NCBI RefSeq assembly: GCF_014197445.1
Contig: NZ_JACIFO010000001.1
Span: 372,001 to 436,000 of the forward strand
From: Mesonia hippocampi
Lineage (GTDB): Bacteria > Bacteroidota > Bacteroidia > Flavobacteriales > Flavobacteriaceae
DNA: 64,000 nucleotides
Direction of reading: 5' to 3'
Below are positions 10,605-18,609 of this stretch, piece by piece. Within the stretch, counting starts at the first letter, position 1. Every line of letters starts with the position of its first letter. Under the pieces are notes generated by a model, which did no database searches, was not told where the DNA came from, and saw only the letters and a program-made list of their open reading frames with translations. Both the position numbers and the translations under genes were made by a program.

Positions 10605-11390
10605 ATGAAAACAGATTCGGTAAACTCATTTGCGGTGATTACAGGCGCAAGTCAAGGCTTAGGAAAAGCGTTTGCAATTTCATTGGCAAAAAGAAAGCAT
10701 AATGTTGTTTTAATTAGTCTTCCAAACCAAAACTTAGAAGAAGTAGCAAACTATATCAAAACGAAATATAATGTTGCAGTAGCTTACTTTGAAACCGACC
10801 TTTCTTTAGATGAAAATGTAACTGCTATAACAAAGCATCTTAATGAGAATTATGCTATTCATATTTTAATAAATAATGCAGGAACTGGAGGCACAAGAAA
10901 AATAGATAATGTATCACTTGATTACATAAATACTATTATTCAAGTTAACGTAAAAGCTACCACAGTATTTACACATCAATTATTACCAAACTTAAAAAAA
11001 CAACCAAAATCTTATATACTCAATGTTTCGAGTATTGCAGCTTTTTCGCCTGTTGGTTACAAAACAGTTTATCCTGCATCCAAAGCATTTATACATTCAT
11101 TTTCATTAGGCTTATCTGAAGAATTAAAAAACAGCAATGTATCTGTAAGTGTTATAAACCCTGGTGCAATGAAAACAAACCCTGAAATTACAGCACGTAT
11201 TGAGAAACAAGGCTTTGTAGGAAAATTAACCTTATTAGAGCCTAGGAAAGTGGCCGAATATTCTTTAAGAAAAATGTTTAAAGGCACTACTTTTATTTTA
11301 GTTAACCCAGTAAGTTGGTTTATCTCTACACTTCTGCCCAACTGGATTAAGGTACCGATGATGACTAACATTGTAAAAAGAGAGGCTTAA
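10605..11390 (+). CDS. Short-chain dehydrogenase/reductase (SDR)
   Basis: An NAD(P)-dependent oxidoreductase of about 261 residues. It has cofactor motif TGASQGLGKAF, the NNAG motif (LINNAGTGG), catalytic Ser (LNVSSIAAF) and YxxxK (YPASKAF). The C-terminal segment after ISTLLPNWIKVPMMTNIVKREA resembles acyl-processing classical SDRs. A GTG at 10596 would add three residues (MKT). I prefer the ATG at 10605 because it leaves a longer leader after the TACTTTTG box. It is first in a tight operon with an epimerase, a START-like protein and a DUF2062 protein. The substrate is unknown; a lipid or fatty-acyl compound is suggested only by the company it keeps. Confidence 0.88.
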   Translation: MKTDSVNSFAVITGASQGLGKAFAISLAKRKHNVVLISLPNQNLEEVANYIKTKYNVAVAYFETDLSLDENVTAITKHLNENYAIHILINNAGTGGTRKIDNVSLDYINTIIQVNVKATTVFTHQLLPNLKKQPKSYILNVSSIAAFSPVGYKTVYPASKAFIHSFSLGLSEELKNSNVSVSVINPGAMKTNPEITARIEKQGFVGKLTLLEPRKVAEYSLRKMFKGTTFILVNPVSWFISTLLPNWIKVPMMTNIVKREA

Positions 11391-11391
11391 T

Positions 11392-12357
11392 ATGAAACGC
11401 GTATTTGTTACGGGAGTTAGTGGTTTGTTAGGTACAAATTTGTGTCTTGATTTGTTACATAAAGGCTATCGTGTTATTGGTCTTGTTAGAAATAAAAATA
11501 GTTACAAAGGAAAGTATCATAAAAACTTAGAATTAATAGAGGGGCAGTTGTTTGATGATTTTTCGTCGGTTTTAAAAAGCGTAGATGTTGTTGTACACAT
11601 CGCAGCTACTACCAGTCAGAGTTTAATCAATTATTCAAACTATTGGAAAATAAACTGTCACGCCACTATACAATTGTATAACACGGCGATTGTTTACCAA
11701 GTAAAACGCTTCATTTTTATAAGTACTGCCAATACTTTAGGCTTTGGTTCATTAAAAAAATTGGGGACAGAACAACACAAAATAAACCCTTTGTTTAAAC
11801 AATCGCATTATGCAAAAAGCAAACTTGAGGCAGAAAATTACTTACTCAAAAACAAACACAAAATAGACACCGTAATCATAAACCCAACCTTTATGTTAGG
11901 CGCCTATGATACCAAACCTAGTTCAGGGAAAATAATATTAATGGGATGGAATAAACGACTGATTTTTTATCCTCCTGGAGGGAAAAATTTTGTACACGTC
12001 AAAGATGTGTCATTTGGGATTATAAAAGCTATTGAAAAAGGGGGTTCTGGAGAAAAATACCTTCTTGCCAATACAAATTTAAGTTACAGAGAATTCTTTA
12101 CAACTCTCAATCGACTAACAAATCAAAATCCAATGATGATACAAATTCCAAAACAGCTTCTTATCACGATGGGTTACTTTGGAAACCTCCTGAGAAAGCT
12201 GAAAATAAACACAAGCCTAAGTTTAACAAACACAAAAATTTTATGCATAGAAAACTACTTTTCTAACAACAAGTCTATAAAGCAATTGGATATGAGCTAT
12301 CAACCTATTGAAAAAGCGATAACTGATGCCGTAGATTATTTTCAAACACAAAAATAG
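11392..12357 (+). CDS. NAD-dependent epimerase/dehydratase family protein
   Basis: A 321-residue extended SDR. The N-terminal Rossmann motif is GVSGLLGTNL (TGxxGxxG-like), followed by DVVVHIAATTSQS, the catalytic-type YAKSK motif (HYAKSKLEAENYLL), and the NPTFMLGAYDTKPSSGK substrate loop. This arrangement resembles dihydroflavonol-4-reductase/3-beta-HSD-like members that act on sterol-like or lipid substrates. It starts 2 bp after the preceding SDR stop and is certainly co-translated with it. The exact reaction cannot be read from sequence. Confidence 0.88.
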   Translation: MKRVFVTGVSGLLGTNLCLDLLHKGYRVIGLVRNKNSYKGKYHKNLELIEGQLFDDFSSVLKSVDVVVHIAATTSQSLINYSNYWKINCHATIQLYNTAIVYQVKRFIFISTANTLGFGSLKKLGTEQHKINPLFKQSHYAKSKLEAENYLLKNKHKIDTVIINPTFMLGAYDTKPSSGKIILMGWNKRLIFYPPGGKNFVHVKDVSFGIIKAIEKGGSGEKYLLANTNLSYREFFTTLNRLTNQNPMMIQIPKQLLITMGYFGNLLRKLKINTSLSLTNTKILCIENYFSNNKSIKQLDMSYQPIEKAITDAVDYFQTQK

Positions 12358-12363
12358 ATCATT

Positions 12364-13026
12364 ATGTTTAGAACAGTAATTTTAATTACAGTAGCAGCTA
12401 TTACTACTGTTAAAGCACAAACTAAAAATGAGTTTTTAGATAAAATTAATAGCCTTGAAGGACTGGTTTCCATAGCTCAAAAAGGGAAATGGGAAGAGGT
12501 TAATAACAAAGATGGAGTAAGCATTAATTATAGGGATTTAATAATTGCAGATACTATCAAAACGCGACAGCTTTTAGTAAAATTTAGATTAAAATCACCG
12601 AGTATTGACTCGCTTATTACCCAGGTTAAACTACCAAAGCATATCAAAATTTGGAATGATGGCGTTAGTGATGTTAAAATTCTTGAAAATAAAGACACAA
12701 AATGGATTTCGCACACAACTTACAACATCCCATTCCCTTTTAAGCAGCAAGATTTGGTAACACAATCTACACTAACAAAAAAGGAAAATACAATCATACT
12801 TTCTTCTAGATCCTTACCAAATTATATAAAACAACAGGAAGGCGTTAAGCGCGAAGGCTATAATTTTTCTGAATGGCGTTTTAAGGCTATGGCAAACAGT
12901 ATTGTAGAAATTGAATTTTGTGCAATCTCATTTACGCCACCTAGATTCCCTAAGTTTTTGAGAGATCCTATAATTCAACGAACGCTAATTAATTCATTTG
13001 TAAACTTAAAAGAAAAAGCTTTGTAG
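12364..13026 (+). CDS. Exported START-like lipid-binding domain protein
   Basis: A 220-residue protein with a signal peptide (MFRTVILITVAAITTVKAQ). The mature part (VSINYRDLIIADTIKTRQLLVKFRLKSPSIDSLITQVKLPKHIKIWNDGVSDVKIL through LVTQSTLTKKENT, FRDPIIQRTLINSFVNLKE) has the strand and helix pattern of StAR-related lipid transfer proteins that bind a hydrophobic ligand in a cavity. It lies third in the SDR operon, 6 bp after the epimerase, which fits handling of a hydrophobic substrate. The family call comes from pattern recognition only and is moderately sure. Confidence 0.68.
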   Translation: MFRTVILITVAAITTVKAQTKNEFLDKINSLEGLVSIAQKGKWEEVNNKDGVSINYRDLIIADTIKTRQLLVKFRLKSPSIDSLITQVKLPKHIKIWNDGVSDVKILENKDTKWISHTTYNIPFPFKQQDLVTQSTLTKKENTIILSSRSLPNYIKQQEGVKREGYNFSEWRFKAMANSIVEIEFCAISFTPPRFPKFLRDPIIQRTLINSFVNLKEKAL

Positions 13027-13027
13027 C

Positions 13028-13477
13028 ATGAACAATCCAATTAAAAAATTTAAAAGACTCTTTAAAATTGAAGATAGCCCAAAAGTTATCGCTAAAGGTT
13101 TTGCTCTAGGCTCATTTATAGGGATGATTCCTATCCCAGGGTTTCAAATTTTTGTAGCATTTGGTTTTTCAAAACTTTTTAAAGTAAATACAAAAGCAGC
13201 CTGCATAGCGGTGTTTAATACCAACCTCTTTACTGGAGCATTTATATTTGCTTTTAACTATTGGCTTGGTAAAAAAGTATTAGGAATCACATCGTCTTTT
13301 GAAATTCCTAAAACAATAAACATGCAGTTTGTTAATACTATTTTAAAAGCTGGTTCAGAGGTATATATCTCGCTTCTAGTTGGTGGTATCATGACTGGAT
13401 TGGTTTTTGCAATTATATCTTACTATATTTTAAAGCGATTTATTGAGAATAGCCAATTAAAAGAAAGCAGGGTATAA
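13028..13477 (+). CDS. DUF2062 membrane protein
   Basis: A 149-residue protein of the DUF2062 family: FALGSFIGMIPIPGFQIFVAFGFSKLFKVNTKAACIAVFNTN is the defining block. Three hydrophobic segments are visible. It starts 1 bp after the stop of the START-like gene and closes the operon. DUF2062 domains occur alone or fused to glycosyltransferases and have no established biochemical role. Confidence 0.85.
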   Translation: MNNPIKKFKRLFKIEDSPKVIAKGFALGSFIGMIPIPGFQIFVAFGFSKLFKVNTKAACIAVFNTNLFTGAFIFAFNYWLGKKVLGITSSFEIPKTINMQFVNTILKAGSEVYISLLVGGIMTGLVFAIISYYILKRFIENSQLKESRV

Positions 13478-13613
13478 ATAGTTCTATACATATTACTCCT
13501 CTCCTATTGTTGTTTTATGTGAAGCATATTCATTAACTCAATAGCCAAAGCAAAGTAATATAACGCAGAACATTGTTATACAAACCAACCAAGCTTAGCT
13601 TATAAACCTTAAC

Positions 13614-13931
13614 TTAATCATTTTCTTTTTTATTCAACTTGTTTAATGTTTCCTCTATCATTTGCATTCTATTTTTAACTTTTTCAGCAGCAGCGTCTAA
13701 GGTGTACCCTTCATCCAAAAGTTCTTTAATTAGCAGCATTTTTTTGATGTTTTTATAGTTGTATCGTCTGTTTTTTCCTTCCTTTTCTGTTAAACTTTCA
13801 ATTATTTTTTTTTCTTCCCAATACCTAATCTGCCTAGTTGGTATATCTGTAATTTGTGAAACTTCACCAATACCCACAACTAACTTTTCCAGAAAGTCAA
13901 AATCAAACGATAAATTTTCCTTTTTATCCAT
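13614..13931 (-). CDS. Small MerR-family transcriptional regulator
   Basis: A 105-residue one-domain regulator. The winged helix is VGIGEVSQITDIPTRQIRYWEEKKIIESLTEKEGKNRRYNYKNIKKM, with a short coiled-coil C-terminus (AAEKVKNRMQMIEETLNKLNKKEN). It lacks the metal- or drug-binding C-terminal domain of larger MerR proteins. It is divergent from the isochorismatase-like gene at 14036. The 104-bp shared region carries two matching palindromes (13933-13949 and 13991-14007), the expected dimer sites for control of both genes. Confidence 0.88.
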   Translation of the reverse strand: MDKKENLSFDFDFLEKLVVGIGEVSQITDIPTRQIRYWEEKKIIESLTEKEGKNRRYNYKNIKKMLLIKELLDEGYTLDAAAEKVKNRMQMIEETLNKLNKKEND

Positions 13932-13932
13932 T

Positions 13933-13949
13933 TTGTAAATTATTTACAA
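13933..13949. promoter_or_regulatory. Palindromic operator 1 of the MerR/isochorismatase region
   Basis: TTGTAAAT-T-ATTTACAA is a perfect 17-bp inverted repeat just upstream of the MerR start codon. It is repeated with one mismatch 58 bp further on (centre to centre). A bound dimer here would sit on the MerR gene's own leader or promoter. Confidence 0.65.
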
Positions 13950-13990
13950 TTATTGTTGCGAATATATAAAATTTGTTGTTGTTTTGAAAA

Positions 13991-14007
13991 TTGTAAATAA
14001 TCTACAA
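13991..14007. promoter_or_regulatory. Palindromic operator 2 of the MerR/isochorismatase region
   Basis: TTGTAAAT-A-ATCTACAA is the second copy of the site at 13933-13949, with one imperfect pair. It lies 28 bp before the isochorismatase-like gene. Two equal half-site pairs in one divergent region suggest shared control by the MerR protein. Confidence 0.62.
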
Positions 14008-14035
14008 TTATTGTAATTAAAAAACAAAAAGTAAC

Positions 14036-15256
14036 ATGAGAAATCTATTATTAATTTTAATGACTGTTATAACGATGTCGGTAACAACAGCACAAGAAAT
14101 TCCCTTTGAAGAGGTTAAACCTTACTTGGAGGCTTTTCAATCACAAGTGAAAATTCCTGAGAATTTTCATTTTCATAAGGTGACAAAAGTAACATCACAT
14201 GGTGTAGAAGCTTATTTGTTCAGGTATCAAAAAGACGAAAACAAAGGGCTTTCTGGAGAGCACTTTTCTTTTTTAATGTCTGTGGCTGAAAAGAAGATTT
14301 TAGGGTTTACAAACATGAGCAAGAAGTACAGTAACTTAAAAATGCTTACAAGGAAAGAAAGTGAAAAAATAGCTAAAAACTTTCTAGTTAAAGTAGACAA
14401 TTCGTTAGCGAATGATTTGAAAAATCTATGGATTGAGCGACATGATGAACAAATTTTTATAGATGGAGGAAAGGCGACTACCATTGCAGGAATGAAATAC
14501 AAATGTTATCGTTTATCAAAAGATGATTATGCTTGGGTAATTGTTGGTTTTGATGGTTCAATCATCACTTTTGAAAGAGATATTAAATGGAATACAGAAG
14601 AACAAAGAAGAGTTACCGAAAAGTGGCTGCACGACAATTGGCTGTTGGAAAACAAGGTGAAAAATAAAAGTAAATCGGCGTTGTTGTTAATTGAAACTCA
14701 AAATGAATGGATGCATCGTGATGGAAAACTACGTAAAGCTTTGGTGGAAAATGAAGAAATGATGCTTAATTCAATCCATAACATAGAGAAATCGTTGGTA
14801 TATGCTCGTAAACAAAACATTCCTGTTGTTTATGTTCGCTTACAATTTGAAAAGGGGTATCCAGAATTAGCGAATGGAAAAAGTGGTTTGCGAAAAGCAA
14901 TACCCAATGCAGGAACGTTTCAAAAAAATAGTTTTGGATCGGAGTTTTACAAATCGGTAAAGCCTTTAGAAAACGAATTTATTGTATCTGGTCGTATGGG
15001 AGCAAGTGGTTTTGCTGGCTCAAATTTAGATGCTTATTTGAGAAATAATAAAATTGAAAACCTTTATTTAACGGGCTATGCATCTCATGTTTGTGTAGAG
15101 AGTACTTTGCGTGAAGCTCATGATATTGGTTATAATACTTATATTATATCAGATGCAACTGCAGCATTTAATAAAGAGCAACAAACCTATTTTTTGAACG
15201 AAATCGTACATCATTTTGGTGAACATTTAACTACAGAAGAGTTTGTAAATGAATAA
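14036..15256 (+). CDS. Exported two-domain protein with C-terminal isochorismatase-like hydrolase
   Basis: A 406-residue protein with signal peptide MRNLLLILMTVITMSVTTAQ, so it is periplasmic or secreted. Residues ~21-205 form an unrecognised domain. Residues ~213-403 are an isochorismatase-like cysteine hydrolase (SALLLIETQNEWMH, GYASHVCVESTLREAHDIGYNTYIISDATAA). The nucleophile Cys353 is kept. The usual catalytic Asp of LLxIDxQ is Glu220, and the usual Lys before the GxxLDxxLR segment appears to be Arg320. Most isochorismatases are cytoplasmic and about 180-220 residues, so an exported fusion is unusual. It is probably controlled by the divergent MerR protein. The substrate is unknown. Confidence 0.82.
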   Translation: MRNLLLILMTVITMSVTTAQEIPFEEVKPYLEAFQSQVKIPENFHFHKVTKVTSHGVEAYLFRYQKDENKGLSGEHFSFLMSVAEKKILGFTNMSKKYSNLKMLTRKESEKIAKNFLVKVDNSLANDLKNLWIERHDEQIFIDGGKATTIAGMKYKCYRLSKDDYAWVIVGFDGSIITFERDIKWNTEEQRRVTEKWLHDNWLLENKVKNKSKSALLLIETQNEWMHRDGKLRKALVENEEMMLNSIHNIEKSLVYARKQNIPVVYVRLQFEKGYPELANGKSGLRKAIPNAGTFQKNSFGSEFYKSVKPLENEFIVSGRMGASGFAGSNLDAYLRNNKIENLYLTGYASHVCVESTLREAHDIGYNTYIISDATAAFNKEQQTYFLNEIVHHFGEHLTTEEFVNE

Positions 15257-15284
15257 AGAAGTGAAAGGAAGGTTTTAGTATTAA

Positions 15285-15654
15285 TTACGGTATTTTTTCA
15301 ATTTTAAAAATCAAAGGCTTAGAATCTTTATCTAACAAAAAGATAGATATTCCAGCTAGAATCCCAATCCATAGCTTGTTGTGTAAATCTTTTACTCTTT
15401 TAATAGTTAAAGTTACAGCGCTGTAAAATAAAATCTACAGGTAAATTAGGGGTACTAAATGGTTTTACAATTTGATGTGTTGCTAGTAAGTACGTACCTT
15501 TAGAACTTATGGTTGATGTTACACTAGTATTTATAATTAAATCACTAATGGTACTAAAAGTTAGCAAGAATAAAATTATTATACCCAATAAAAATTCTTG
15601 CTTACTAATTGTTTCTCTTGGATCAAATAGTAATTTTAGTATTTTGTAATTCAT
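15285..15654 (-). pseudogene. DUF805-like membrane protein, frameshifted
   Basis: The ATG at 15654 opens a frame (MNYKILKLLFDPRETISKQEFLLGII) that stops at 15400 after an unlikely tail (QRCNFNY). Moving to the +1 frame near the four-A run at 15430-15433 continues into YSAVTLTIKRVKDLHNKLWIG, then ILAGISIFLLDKDSKPLIFKIEKIP, ending at 15285. KRVKDLHN matches the RRLHD motif of DUF805 proteins, and the joined product would be 122 residues, the usual DUF805 size. One extra T on the coding strand explains the break. This is either a real mutation or a sequencing error. It follows another frameshifted gene (15657-16291) with a 2-bp gap. Confidence 0.7.
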
Positions 15655-15656
15655 AG

Positions 15657-16291
15657 CTATTGTATTGGAGTGTCATCAGTAAAAGGTGAAAAGTCCATTT
15701 GATAATTAATATCATTATCCTCAGGATTTTTAAATACAAAAACCATTTTATTTTCGCTTAATTCTAGCAAAGTAGCCTCTCTTGTATAATCGCCTTCAAT
15801 TACGAGCTGCATATCATCTAGGTAATGTTGTTTGTTTATAGTTTCAAATAACAAGTGGGCTCGATTGTAATGAAAATATGCACTATCGTACTGTTCTGTA
15901 TTCTTATATAAATTGGCATAGCTCCAATGCGTATCGGCTAAAGTGAAAGTATCTTTAACCTCCTGAGCATATTTATAAGCTTGCTGATTTATTTTTTTAA
16001 ACTTTAGGGTGTCTTTTAACTGTAAATAACGATAAGCAATAGTACTTAACTTTTTAGACAATAATGTATCTTTAGGATAGTTGTATACATCTTGATAAGC
16101 TTTTTCTAAAAAATACATACGCTGGGTAATAGTGTAATCCTTATTTTTAAAAGCAGACATCCAATATTGAAGACTATCTGATAGAATAGCTGTAGAATTA
16201 CTACTATTAGTTGAATTAGATGCAACAGTACATCTAAAAAATAATATAATAATTATACCTAAAAAAATAAAAGCTTTAAAATAGATTGCAT
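15657..16291 (-). pseudogene. TPR-like exported or lipoprotein gene, frameshifted in a 7-T run
   Basis: The open frame from 16160 gives 167 residues with TPR-like helices (TFTLADTHWSYANLYKNTEQYDSAYFHYNRAHLLFETI). The frame is actually open further upstream and encodes a hydrophobic signal (LGIIIILFFRCTVASNS) but has no start codon. The ATG at 16291 begins MQSILKLLFF in another frame and hits a stop. The two frames join if one T is added to the seven-T run (16261-16267 on the minus strand). The result, MQSILKLLFFLGIIII with a Cys shortly after, is a natural signal peptide. The intact product would be 211 residues. The cause could be phase variation by slippage, decay or sequencing error. Confidence 0.68.
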
Positions 16292-16576
16292 AGTTATAAC
16301 AAATCTACAAAAAAGAAGTTTTTATTCTAACTAAAATATATACATCCCTCTTGCAAAGCTCTAGGTACTCTATTGTTTATAAAAAAACAGGGAACATTTG
16401 ATGAGTAAGGCAAACTTCGCCAACTTATGGCTAATCTTGAGTAATTAGTAAGCTCAATTATATTGTTTATTTATGACTTCATGATATAAATAGCTAATAG
16501 ATAAACACTGTGCATTAGTTTATAACAAAGCCATCAACTTTGATTAAAAATACGTTTTTTATTCTAATTTTTATAT
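16292..16576. other. Gene-free stretch left of the restriction-modification locus
   Basis: No credible coding sequence. It holds direct-repeat copy A (16481-16545) and a TTGAG...CTCAA palindrome around 16436-16457. Base composition is AT-rich like its surroundings. Confidence 0.6.
16481..16545 (+). repeat. Direct repeat copy A flanking the restriction-modification locus
   Basis: A 65-bp segment starting ATGATATAAATAGCTAATAG that recurs at 18610-18674 with 58 of 65 bases the same by my count. The two copies enclose both the methyltransferase and the endonuclease, so the locus sits between direct repeats about 2.1 kb apart. This copy overlaps the upstream region of the methyltransferase. Confidence 0.85.
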
Positions 16577-16584
16577 TAAATTTG
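16577..16584 (+). promoter_or_regulatory. Putative -7 box for the methyltransferase gene
   Basis: TAAATTTG fits TAnnTTTG and lies 25 bp before the ATG at 16610. No TTG stands at the usual upstream distance. The position argues against the TTG codon at 16601 as start, which would leave almost no leader. Confidence 0.45.
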
Positions 16585-16609
16585 TAACCAATGTATAAGG
16601 TTGAGTAAC

Positions 16610-17881
16610 ATGGTTATTAAAGAATATTATTCGCTTTCGGAAGCGGCAGAAGTATTAGGCAAAAGTAAGGAAACTCTACGAAGATGGGATAGAGACGGTA
16701 AATTAAATGCTGTTAGAGAACCAATAAGTAACTATAGAGTTTATAGAAAAGAAGACATTGATTCTTTAATAGAACCTTTATTAACAGAGATAGATAATAG
16801 TATTGATAATACTGAACTTCCACTTAAAGATTACAAAGTGATAGAATTATTTGCTGGGGCAGGTGGCCTGGCAATAGGCTTGGAACAGTCGGGGATTAAA
16901 TGTGCAGCATTAAATGAAATTGATAAATGGGCTTGTAAAACTTTAAGAGAAAATAGACCCAATTGGAATGTTTTAGAAGGAGATATTAAAGATTTTGATT
17001 TTACAGAATATGAAAATAAAATAGAGATAGTTACAGGTGGTTTTCCTTGTCAGGCGTTTAGCTATGCTGGAAAAAAATTAGGTTTAGAAGATGCTCGGGG
17101 AACTTTATTTTATGAATTTGCAAGAGTAGTAAAAGAAGTTAATCCTCTGATTTGCGTTGGCGAAAACGTTAAAGGTTTACTTTCTCACGACAAAGGTAAA
17201 ACTTTGGAGGGAATGATTTCTATTCTAGATGAAATCGGATATAATGTTGTTCCTGTTCAGGTATTGAAAGCTATTAACTATAAAGTTCCTCAAAAAAGAG
17301 AGCGTTTAATTTTAGTAGGAATAAGAAAAGATATAGCTGTTAAATATGAATATCCTATACCGTATAATACTATTTATAATTTATCCGATGCACTTAAAAA
17401 AGGAGAATTGTATAACACAGATGTCCCTAAATCTAAAGGCTCTACATACCCAGAACATAAAAAACAAGTTTTGGATTTGGTTCCCCCTAAAGGGTATTGG
17501 AGAGATTTACCACTAGATATACAAAAAGAATATATGGGTAAGAGTTTTTATTTAGGTGGAGGAAAAACAGGTATGGCGAGAAGAATTGGTTGGGATGAAC
17601 CTAGTTTAACATTAACTTGTAGTCCTGCACAAAAACAAACAGAAAGATGTCACCCTGACGAAACTCGCCCTTTTACAGTTAGGGAATACGCCAGAATACA
17701 AACGTTTCCTGATAATTGGAAGTTTTCAGGTTCTGTGTCTCAACAATATAAGCAAATTGGAAATGCTGTGCCTTGTAACTTAGGCAAAGAGTTAGGGTAT
17801 TCTATTATTAAGTTCCTAAATAATGTCTATTCAAAGTCAAACAAGTCTGATTCTTCTATCTCTTTTGCTAAAGTCATGTAA
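16610..17881 (+). CDS. DNA (cytosine-5) methyltransferase with N-terminal HTH domain
   Basis: The modification half of a type II restriction-modification system. Residues ~1-50 are a MerR/excisionase-type helix-turn-helix (SLSEAAEVLGKSKETLRRWDRDGKL, SNYRVYRKEDID). The catalytic domain follows in canonical order: motif I ELFAGAGGLAIGLEQ, IV GGFPCQAFS with the catalytic Cys, VI VGENVKGL, VIII QKRERLILVGIR, then a target recognition region, IX RPFTVREYARIQTFPDNW and X QIGNAVPCNLG. All key residues are present. The HTH could let the enzyme repress its own promoter, as known for several C5 methyltransferases. The gene overlaps the convergent endonuclease by 55 bp at the 3' ends. A TTG at 16601 in frame is a less likely start. 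Confidence 0.94.
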   Translation: MVIKEYYSLSEAAEVLGKSKETLRRWDRDGKLNAVREPISNYRVYRKEDIDSLIEPLLTEIDNSIDNTELPLKDYKVIELFAGAGGLAIGLEQSGIKCAALNEIDKWACKTLRENRPNWNVLEGDIKDFDFTEYENKIEIVTGGFPCQAFSYAGKKLGLEDARGTLFYEFARVVKEVNPLICVGENVKGLLSHDKGKTLEGMISILDEIGYNVVPVQVLKAINYKVPQKRERLILVGIRKDIAVKYEYPIPYNTIYNLSDALKKGELYNTDVPKSKGSTYPEHKKQVLDLVPPKGYWRDLPLDIQKEYMGKSFYLGGGKTGMARRIGWDEPSLTLTCSPAQKQTERCHPDETRPFTVREYARIQTFPDNWKFSGSVSQQYKQIGNAVPCNLGKELGYSIIKFLNNVYSKSNKSDSSISFAKVM

Positions 17882-18537
17882 CCTTTTTTAAAGAAATCTT
17901 CTGTATCTATATTTAAAATCATTTTGTCAAGATTTGAAACGAGTTTATTGTAAAAATCTGGAAACCCTGTGAGTCTATGCCAAAATTCTTCCCCAATTAT
18001 TACAGGGAATTGTTTATCTATTTTTTGATAGTGTTGACTCAACTGTTCTTTGTCTCCGTAAAGAACACCTAAAATTAGGTCAGAATTATTCAGTTTCATA
18101 GAATTTGTTCTAGCCAAATTTGTCACCGTTGTAAATTTCCTTAATAAAGGATTTACATCTTCCGAGTTGATTGTATTCGGGCCTGATTTGAGTTGGCACC
18201 ATTTTTTTCTATTATCAATTTTATCGATGAATTCTATATCCATGCCTTTTATAAGCGAGCCTTGTGCAAGCCCTAGCTCTACAAACATATTTTGAATTCG
18301 TGTTCCAAAAGAGGTATTTATAGATGTGCCTAAAATTCTAGGGTAATAAAGCGCTTTTGCTATTCCAATTGGCGTAAAATCGTTTTCCAATAGCTTAGAT
18401 AAATACTTTACTATAATTGGATTTATTTTGTATGATTTAAGTTTTGAGTGGGTTTTTAAAGAATTTATTTTATGGTTATCAAAAATTTTCTCTTTAAAAT
18501 ATACTGTGATTATATCTAAAAGCTCGTTTTCTTTCAT
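17827..18537 (-). CDS. Type II restriction endonuclease (PD-(D/E)xK type, EcoO109I/PmeII-like)
   Basis: A 236-residue protein convergent with the C5 methyltransferase, sharing its last 55 bp. The core MDIEFIDKIDNRKKWCQLKSGPNTINSEDV (~residues 98-127) fits a PD-(D/E)xK nuclease site: acidic residues before a QLKSG strand. This layout recalls the EcoO109I and PmeII enzyme families, but I cannot assign the recognition sequence. A minus-strand TATATTTG box (18542-18549) lies only 4 bp before the ATG, so the transcript may be leaderless or a later start may be used. A cassette-type repeat fragment lies immediately upstream. Confidence 0.82.
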   Translation of the reverse strand: MKENELLDIITVYFKEKIFDNHKINSLKTHSKLKSYKINPIIVKYLSKLLENDFTPIGIAKALYYPRILGTSINTSFGTRIQNMFVELGLAQGSLIKGMDIEFIDKIDNRKKWCQLKSGPNTINSEDVNPLLRKFTTVTNLARTNSMKLNNSDLILGVLYGDKEQLSQHYQKIDKQFPVIIGEEFWHRLTGFPDFYNKLVSNLDKMILNIDTEDFFKKGYMTLAKEIEESDLFDFE

Positions 18538-18555
18538 ACTTCAAATATAACCAAA

Positions 18556-18605
18556 TTGTCAGAGCATTGTTCGAGAATAGTTCAAGAAAAAAAGTTGATA
18601 TAGCA
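18556..18605 (+). repeat. Fragment of the attC-like cassette repeat beside the endonuclease gene
   Basis: GTCAGAGCATTGTTCGAGAA and the following TAGTTCAAGAAAAA match the right part of the cassette repeats at 37-46 kb (GTCAGGGCATTGCTCGAGAG... in the 38.9-kb copy). Orientation relative to the adjacent minus-strand endonuclease gene is the same as in the main arrays. This ties the restriction-modification locus to the cassette system. Confidence 0.72.
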
Positions 18606-18609
18606 CTTT

